DNA of 9,692 bases. Source: Bacillota bacterium (GTDB lineage: Bacteria; Bacillota; Dehalobacteriia; UBA4068). Shown one piece after another: positions 5,896-9,692 of this stretch; position 1 is the stretch's first letter, and each line of letters begins with the position of its first letter. The stretch spans positions 609-10,300 of the forward strand of contig JAUMYD010000056.1 in assembly GCA_030528765.1 (NCBI GenBank), read 5' to 3'. Under the pieces are notes generated by a model that did not search any database, was not told the DNA's origin, and saw only the letters and a program-made list of their open reading frames with translations. A program made the position numbers and the translations under genes.

Positions 5896-6682
5896 TGTGA
5901 AATCCCTCCAAATCATAAGTGATATAAGCAAAGCCCAGCTGCCGCAGGGAAGCGCAGAGCTCCCCGGCAAAGGAAAGCAGCAGCGAAAGCTGCTCCGGCA
6001 GGCATTCGATGCGGGCCAGATCCCCATGGCAGCGCAGGCGGAAATCCTGCAGGCCCAGCTTCTGCAAAAGCTCTTCTCCTGCCTCCACCCGGCGCAGCAT
6101 TTCGTCCTTCAGCTCCGTGTCATAGGGGAAGCGGCTGGCCAGGCAGGGACTTGCCGCTTTTTCCCAGCAGCTCAGGCCCCAATCCCGCGCCAGAGCGCGA
6201 AGTTCTGCCTTAGAAAAGCCCAGCTCCGCCAAGGGGCGTGCCACGGAAAGCTCATCCCCGGCCCGCAGGCCGGGCCGCCGGATGGAAAGATCATCACCGT
6301 TCGCACCCTCTGCCAATGCCGCCAGCCCCAGACTTTTTGCCAGCTCCAGCAGGGTGGAAAAGATCAGCCGCTTACAGTAATAGCAACGCTCCCGCTGGTT
6401 CATCTGCACCTCCGGCAGCAGGCGGGGCTCCAGCTCCAACACATGCAGCTTCAGGCCCAGCTCCTCCGCACCGGCCCTGGCCGCAAGCAGCTCTGCCCGG
6501 CTTTGCAGGGGGCTATTGCAAAAGGCCAGCTCTACACGGGGCAAAGCAGCCCGAAGCGCTGCTGCAGCCAGCATCATACTATCCACACCGCCGGAAAAGG
6601 CGATCAAAAGCCCCTTCTTCCCGGCCAGCTTTCTCAGATGGGAAAAAAGCAGTTCCTGCTTTTGAAGCATCTCATCCTGCAT
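5876..6682 (-). CDS. larE: LarE: ATP-dependent sulfur transferase for the lactate racemase cofactor
   Basis: LarE adenylates the carboxylates of pyridinium-3,5-biscarboxylic acid mononucleotide (made by LarB) and replaces them with thiocarboxylates; LarC then adds nickel. With the start at ATG 6682 it has 268 residues, close to the family norm (about 270-280). AAAGGAGGAGG precedes this ATG; the longer frame from 6745 lacks such a site and includes the palindrome. The PP-loop SGGVDS is at 30-35, RERCYYCKR at 97-105, EGANGDDLSIRRPG at 125-138, and SPCLASRFPYD at 178-188. C180 corresponds to the sulfur-donor cysteine region, and together with C100 and C103 gives the three-cysteine pattern of [4Fe-4S]-type LarE proteins such as that of Thermotoga maritima. 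That subtype assignment is inference. No larB or larA is in the window. Confidence 0.95.
   Translation of the reverse strand: MQDEMLQKQELLFSHLRKLAGKKGLLIAFSGGVDSMMLAAAALRAALPRVELAFCNSPLQSRAELLAARAGAEELGLKLHVLELEPRLLPEVQMNQRERCYYCKRLIFSTLLELAKSLGLAALAEGANGDDLSIRRPGLRAGDELSVARPLAELGFSKAELRALARDWGLSCWEKAASPCLASRFPYDTELKDEMLRRVEAGEELLQKLGLQDFRLRCHGDLARIECLPEQLSLLLSFAGELCASLRQLGFAYITYDLEGFHSGSFDR
5904..5909 (-). promoter_or_regulatory. Ribosome binding site that fixes the larC GTG start
   Basis: GGAGGG lies inside the end of larE, 8 bases before GTG 5895. No ATG in the same frame near the conserved LarC N-terminus has comparable support, so this site decides the start. Its position inside larE implies that ribosomes finishing larE are close to the larC start. 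Confidence 0.8.
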
Positions 6683-6687
6683 CTGTG

Positions 6688-6698
6688 CCTCCTCCTTT
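6688..6698 (-). promoter_or_regulatory. Strong ribosome binding site that fixes the larE start
   Basis: AAAGGAGGAGG stands 5 bases before ATG 6682 and offers two AGGAGG registers with 5- or 8-base gaps. It settles the start of larE downstream of the first in-frame ATG at 6745. The CTCTCC arm of the adjacent palindrome (6702-6718) is complementary to part of this purine run and might mask it in RNA. Confidence 0.8.
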
Positions 6699-6701
6699 CT
6701 C

Positions 6702-6718
6702 CGGAGAGCAGCTCTCCG
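6702..6718. promoter_or_regulatory. Perfect 17-bp palindrome before larE
   Basis: CGGAGAGCAGCTCTCCG consists of two perfect 8-base half-sites around a single central base, immediately upstream of the larE ribosome binding site. The spacing and symmetry suit a dimeric transcription regulator. In RNA it would give a tight hairpin. A weak candidate -10 box, TATACA, lies at 6740 to 6735 on the minus strand, which would place the palindrome just after the start site. No convincing -35 box accompanies it. Confidence 0.5.
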
Positions 6719-6789
6719 AAACAGCGTATTTTCTTGTATAAACACTATTCAAGATTTCGCCGGAAGCCTACTTTCTCCTGCTAAAAAGA

Positions 6790-6828
6790 CTGGAAAAAGA
6801 AAACAAAGCCACAGCCGGGCAGGCTGTG
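6790..6828 (-). terminator. Terminator-like hairpin in the larEC upstream region
   Basis: On the minus strand CACAGCC (6828 to 6822) pairs with GGCTGTG (6816 to 6810) around a 5-base loop. It is followed by a T-rich stretch (GCTTTGTTTTCTTTTTCC). The T run is interrupted, so termination may be partial. There is no convincing minus-strand gene before it. It may insulate larEC from antisense transcription, or act as an attenuator if larEC is transcribed from further upstream. Confidence 0.45.
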
Positions 6829-6900
6829 CATCCTAAAACAGCCAGCAGAGGCATTCGTGTCCCTGCTTCTCTATTGCTTTTCTATAGATAAAAGTGAAAG

Positions 6901-7018
6901 CTCCGCCCCCTCTGGGAGAGCCGGCCGAACGCAGCGAGGATGGAGAGGGCAATTTATGCGCAGAACAAGCCCCTCTCCATCGGCTTCGCTGACAGCCCAG
7001 CAAAAGGGAAGATGGCCC
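6901..7018. repeat. Two facing copies of a short palindromic intergenic repeat
   Basis: GATGGAGAGGG (6939-6949) pairs with CCCTCTCCATC (6971-6981), an 11-bp perfect inverted repeat around a 21-base loop. The pairing continues, after a small bulge, with CAGCGA (6932-6937) and TCGCTG (6986-6991). Each arm also extends outward with related sequence: CCCCTCTGGGAGAGCCGGCC on the left, and on the right, when reverse-complemented, a segment reading TTGCTGGGCTGTCAGCGAAG. Read this way, the arms are two diverged copies of one unit of about 50 bases in opposite orientation. From memory the unit resembles CTCTGGGAGAGCTGTCAGCG-type repeats that are scattered in gut Clostridia. No transposase or coding sequence is present. 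Confidence 0.6.
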
Positions 7019-7078
7019 GCGCAGAAATTTCTGCCCCGGGCCCCGGGCACAGTGAAGAAAGCCTGTCCGTTTACGGAT

Positions 7079-7084
7079 TATAAT
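7079..7084 (+). promoter_or_regulatory. Candidate -10 box for the dipeptidase gene
   Basis: A perfect TATAAT lies 145 bases before the dipeptidase ATG, in the right orientation. No recognisable -35 box stands 16-18 bases upstream, and no extended -10 TG is present. Activation by a regulator or chance occurrence in an AT-rich patch are both possible. If real, the leader would contain the hairpin at 7150-7175. Confidence 0.35.
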
Positions 7085-7149
7085 AAGGAAAAAAGAGGAA
7101 CCGGGCACTACGGGGAGAATTATTAGAAGTTAAGATATGTTTATCTAAA

Positions 7150-7175
7150 GGCGGCTTCCTGCGTAAAAAGCCGCC
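7150..7175 (+). repeat. Hairpin in the dipeptidase leader
   Basis: GGCGGCTT (7150-7157) and AAGCCGCC (7168-7175) form a perfect 8-bp stem with a 10-base loop, 54 bases before the dipeptidase ATG. No T run follows on the plus strand. On the minus strand only TTT follows. It is therefore a poor terminator in either direction. A neighbouring small inverted repeat, AGATA-TGTT-TATCT (7133-7146), lies just upstream. Regulatory meaning is unknown. Confidence 0.4.
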
Positions 7176-7229
7176 AGCCCCTACACAAGGATCTGGTCAG
7201 CATAAATTTTATAAAAAGGAGCGAAAACA

Positions 7230-8612
7230 ATGACAGATATGGATTTTTCCCGCATTGATAAGGTACTGGAGGCTTACTATCCGCAAATGGAACGTGATCT
7301 TATGGGCCTGCTGGCCTGCCCCTCTGTAAAGGCAGAGCCTGCCGGTGAGGGCGCCCCCTTTGGCCAGGGCATCGCCGATGCGCTGGAATACGCACTGGCC
7401 ATGTCCTCCACCCTGGGTTTCCAGGCCAACAATGTGGATGGCTACGCCGGCTTTGCGGATCTGCCCGGTGAAACAGAAGAGCAGGTCGGCATTCTGGCAC
7501 ACCTGGATGTGGTCCCCGCTGAGGCAAAGGATTGGGATTCCGATCCCTTCAGCCCCGTGGTGGTGGATGGCAGGATCGTTGCCCGCGGCACCCTGGATGA
7601 TAAGGGCCCCCTGGTGGCTGCCATGTATGGCGCACTGGCCCTGGCAGATTGCGGCATCAAAATGAACAAAACCGTTCGTTTCATCATGGGCTGCGATGAG
7701 GAAAGCGGCATGGCCTGCATGAGCCATTACCTGACGAAATATGCACCCCCCGCCTGCTCCTTCTCCCCGGATGCGGAATTCCCGCTGATCGTGGCAGAAA
7801 AGGGCGTGGCGCATTATTCCCTCAGCAAGAGCTGGGATGCAGCCGCCGCACCCTGCCTGCTGCAGATGGAATCCGGCTCCGTGGCAAACGTGGTGCCCGG
7901 TGAAGCCTGCGCGATCCTCTCCTGGCCCGCCGGCAAAGAGCTTCCCGCCCCGGCAGAAGGCATCAGCGTGGAGCAGAGCGCTGATACGCTCCGCGTGAAG
8001 GCCAGCGGCCACGCTGCCCACGCCTCCATGCCGGAGCAGGGCGAAAATGCCCTGATGAAGCTGGTTCGCTTCCTGAACGGCCTGGAGCTGCAGGGCGGCG
8101 GTGCGGATTTCCTCCGCAGCCTGGGCGCACTCTATGAGGATGATCGCTACGGCGCAGGCCTGGGCATTGCCGAAGAAACGGAGAAAGGCCGCCTGACCAG
8201 CGTTCCTTCCGTGCTGCATCTGGATGAAAAGGGCGCAAAGCTGCTGGGCGATATCCGCTTCCTTTATGAGCATACCGAGGATGAGATCTTTGCCATGCTG
8301 GAAAAAGCAGTAGCCCCCCATGGCCTGCTCCTGGGCGATTGGCTGGCACAGAACCCCCTCTACCTGGGCGAAGAACATCCCCTGGCCCAGAAGCTGCTGG
8401 GCGTCTACCGGGAATTCACCGGCGATATGACCCCCCCGCTTATGATCGGCGGTGGCACCTATGCAAAGACCTTCCCCAACTGCCTGGCCTTTGGCCCGGA
8501 GAAGATCGGTGAGCCCAATCTGGTCCACCAGCCCAATGAATTCATCACCCAGGCCAATTTCCTGGAGCTGGCAAAGATCTATGCCCGCGCCATCTACGCG
8601 CTGGCAAAATAA
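7230..8612 (+). CDS. pepV: M20-family dipeptidase, PepV/Sapep type
   Basis: This is a cytosolic metallo-dipeptidase of family M20 that cleaves dipeptides with a free N-terminus; PepV uses two zinc ions and the staphylococcal Sapep manganese. The 460 residues match the family (about 465-470). The active-site set is complete: HLDVVP with H91 as metal ligand and D93, GTLDDKGP (120-127) with D123 bridging the metals, CDEESG (155-160) with E157 as general base and E158 as ligand, SPDAEFP (179-185) with D181, and the C-terminal LVHQPNEF (431-438) with H433. The H, D, E, E and D spacing is the same as that I recall for Lactobacillus PepV. The ATG follows AAGGAG with an 8-base gap. No signal peptide is visible. 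It is divergent from larEC and probably supplies amino acids, including glycine, from peptides. The gene symbol is by family similarity. Confidence 0.93.
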   Translation: MTDMDFSRIDKVLEAYYPQMERDLMGLLACPSVKAEPAGEGAPFGQGIADALEYALAMSSTLGFQANNVDGYAGFADLPGETEEQVGILAHLDVVPAEAKDWDSDPFSPVVVDGRIVARGTLDDKGPLVAAMYGALALADCGIKMNKTVRFIMGCDEESGMACMSHYLTKYAPPACSFSPDAEFPLIVAEKGVAHYSLSKSWDAAAAPCLLQMESGSVANVVPGEACAILSWPAGKELPAPAEGISVEQSADTLRVKASGHAAHASMPEQGENALMKLVRFLNGLELQGGGADFLRSLGALYEDDRYGAGLGIAEETEKGRLTSVPSVLHLDEKGAKLLGDIRFLYEHTEDEIFAMLEKAVAPHGLLLGDWLAQNPLYLGEEHPLAQKLLGVYREFTGDMTPPLMIGGGTYAKTFPNCLAFGPEKIGEPNLVHQPNEFITQANFLELAKIYARAIYALAK

Positions 8613-8630
8613 ATTAAGAATCCCCGAGAG

Positions 8631-8670
8631 CAGGGGTCTGCACGGCCACGAAAGCAGCGCAGACCCCCTG
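8631..8670 (+). repeat. Hairpin between the dipeptidase and the zinc-ribbon gene
   Basis: GGGGTCTGC (8633-8641) and GCAGACCCC (8659-8667) form a perfect 9-bp stem, extendable by CA/TG with one bulged C, around a 17-base loop. No T run follows, so it is unlikely to be an efficient intrinsic terminator. An upstream CCCC (8622-8625) could compete for the GGGG. The next gene's ribosome binding site begins 12 bases later. The hairpin may stabilise the 3' end of the dipeptidase message while leaving read-through possible. Confidence 0.45.
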
Positions 8671-8698
8671 CCCCGTGATACAGGAGGTTTCACCCACT

Positions 8699-9692
8699 AT
8701 GCAGATGATCATTTTTGCGCTCATCGGCCTCATCGGTCTGGCCCTCATTGTATATCTTTTCTCCTTTCAGGGAAAAACAGAACGAAACAGTGACCCTAAA
8801 CGAGTGGAGGAACAATGGGTTCGCAGCCATGGTGACGCTGCTATGGTCAATATGTATTATAAAGCGCATTCGGATGAGGAACGGGCGATGATCGTCAATT
8901 TCATCCACTCTACCTGCCCCCAGGAGCCCGGGCCCAACGAATCTGCCGCCAGCCACGCTGCCCGGCAGGAAGCGCTGGCCAGGCAGGCGGCCCAGGCCCG
9001 GCAGACAGCTCCCTTCGGCGCACAGCCGGAAGCAGCTCCGGAGCCGCAGGATCCCCACCTGTTTCCGGATCTGGAGGAGGATGAAGAGGAAGCCGAGTTC
9101 CTGCTCAGCCGAAAGGAAAGAAAAGCCCTGCGCCTGAAAGAGAAAGAAGAAAAAGCCGCAGCCCGGGAAGCGGCCCGGGAAGCAGCCCTGGCCGCTGCCA
9201 TCGCGGAAGCCAATAAGGTGCAGCTTCGTCAGGCAGATTCCGGGAAACAGGAAGAATACCCTGACCTGAATTCCGCACTGCAGGCCGCCATCTCTCAAGC
9301 GGAGGAAGAGCCTGCCGAGGCACGGACCCAGCCTCAGCCCCAGCCCCAGTCCCAGCCGCAGGCAGAGCCTCTGCCCCAGACAAAAGCGGCAGAGAGCAGC
9401 TCCGGCAGCAGCAATACGCCGCTCTGCTCCAATTGCGGTGCTGAGCTGCTGGCAGGCTGCCAGTTCTGCATCATTTGCGGCCAGGCCACAGACGCAGCAA
9501 AAAAAAACCTTTCCAATGACAAACCTGTAAAGACTTCCCCCGGAATAATGCAGGAGAGCATTTGTTCCACCTGCGGCGCTGTCATTCCCGGGGAAAGCAG
9601 CTTCTGCACCTTCTGCGGGCAGCCCCGGGAATCCATTGCCAAAGCGGCTCCGGGAGGAAAAGCTGCTGAAAACGCTGCCCTGAATGATCAAA
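8699..9692 (+). CDS. Membrane-anchored protein with two zinc ribbons, partial
   Basis: The frame runs open from ATG 8699 to the right edge, giving 331 codons; it has no stop in the window. AGGAGG (8682-8687) precedes the ATG by 11 bases. Residues 2-23 form one hydrophobic segment (IIFALIGLIGLALIVYLF) followed by basic residues, so by the positive-inside rule the bulk should lie in the cytoplasm. Then come a conserved-looking segment (about 36-73), an Ala/Gln-rich stretch, a highly charged likely coiled coil (about 125-175), and a Gln/Pro-rich spacer (211-227). Two zinc ribbons follow: CSNCG with FCIICG (C243, C246, C257, C260), and CSTCG with FCTFCG (C289, C292, C303, C306). Such double ribbons are common in Bacillota proteins of unknown role. 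I do not recognise the family, and no function should be assigned. Confidence 0.85.
   Translation, partial: MQMIIFALIGLIGLALIVYLFSFQGKTERNSDPKRVEEQWVRSHGDAAMVNMYYKAHSDEERAMIVNFIHSTCPQEPGPNESAASHAARQEALARQAAQARQTAPFGAQPEAAPEPQDPHLFPDLEEDEEEAEFLLSRKERKALRLKEKEEKAAAREAAREAALAAAIAEANKVQLRQADSGKQEEYPDLNSALQAAISQAEEEPAEARTQPQPQPQSQPQAEPLPQTKAAESSSGSSNTPLCSNCGAELLAGCQFCIICGQATDAAKKNLSNDKPVKTSPGIMQESICSTCGAVIPGESSFCTFCGQPRESIAKAAPGGKAAENAALNDQ

Noticed and set aside
5896..6027. N-terminal extension of LarC to the upstream ATG at 6027
   Set aside because: It would add 44 residues with no family similarity that overlap larE; the GTG at 5895 has the ribosome binding site and matches the family N-terminus.
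5789..6784. Plus-strand frame (331 codons) opposite larE
   Set aside because: Gln/Leu-rich antisense shadow of larE; it crosses the larEC control region.
6833..7108. Minus-strand 91-codon frame, followed by the hairpin at 6810-6828
   Set aside because: It begins at GTG without a ribosome binding site and runs through the facing repeat units, so the frame is most likely accidental even though a terminator-like hairpin follows it.
6857..7126. Plus-strand 89-codon frame in the same intergenic region
   Set aside because: It also runs through the repeat units and has no ribosome binding site or recognisable motif.
7209..8693. Minus-strand frame (494 codons) opposite the dipeptidase
   Set aside because: The plus strand holds a complete M20 active site and a ribosome binding site; the antisense frame has neither.
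8690..9691. Minus-strand frame (333 codons) at the right edge
   Set aside because: It is opposite a plus-strand frame with a ribosome binding site, membrane segment and two zinc ribbons; its Phe/Leu/Gly/Arg-rich composition is a typical shadow.

Overview
The window looks like chromosomal DNA of an anaerobic, fairly GC-rich member of the Bacillota, probably a gut Clostridia (Oscillospiraceae-like) lineage. Support: a split glycine decarboxylase (gcvPA/gcvPB), a tandem glycine riboswitch ending in an intrinsic terminator, strong AGGAGG ribosome binding sites, a PepV-type dipeptidase, and an intergenic repeat resembling those common in gut Clostridia. The taxonomy is inference from gene content only.

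Layout. Positions 1-4640, minus strand: the glycine cleavage operon, read from right to left as promoter (4611-4639), tandem glycine riboswitch with leader-linker kink-turn (4381-4570), terminator (4347-4386), a possible 27-codon ORF, gcvT, gcvH, an internal intrinsic terminator (2450-2483), gcvPA, and gcvPB, which runs off the left edge. Positions 4711-6682, minus strand: larE and larC, overlapping by 20 bases, which make the nickel-pincer cofactor of lactate racemase-type enzymes. Positions 6683-7229: a 547-base divergent intergenic region holding an operator-like palindrome, a hairpin followed by a T-rich run, a pair of facing inverted repeat units, a candidate -10 box and another hairpin. 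Positions 7230-8612, plus strand: a complete M20-family PepV/Sapep dipeptidase. Positions 8699-9692, plus strand: a membrane-anchored protein with two zinc ribbons, cut off by the right edge.

How the genes work together. GcvT, GcvH and GcvPA/PB split glycine into CO2, ammonia and a methylene group carried on tetrahydrofolate. The fourth component, lipoamide dehydrogenase, is not in the window. The leader is drawn by its base pairs as a glycine-ON switch: the last helix of aptamer II and the terminator compete for the same five bases. The dipeptidase could release glycine and other amino acids, but that link to gcv is only inference. LarE and LarC act in sequence on the same cofactor; LarB and LarA are not here.

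I found no CRISPR array, transposase, tRNA or rRNA, and no convincing new multi-gene system. The points most worth a second look are the riboswitch architecture, the terminator inside the gcv operon, the small ORF behind the riboswitch, the three-cysteine LarE, the facing repeat units, and the zinc-ribbon membrane protein with an A9 tract between its ribbons.
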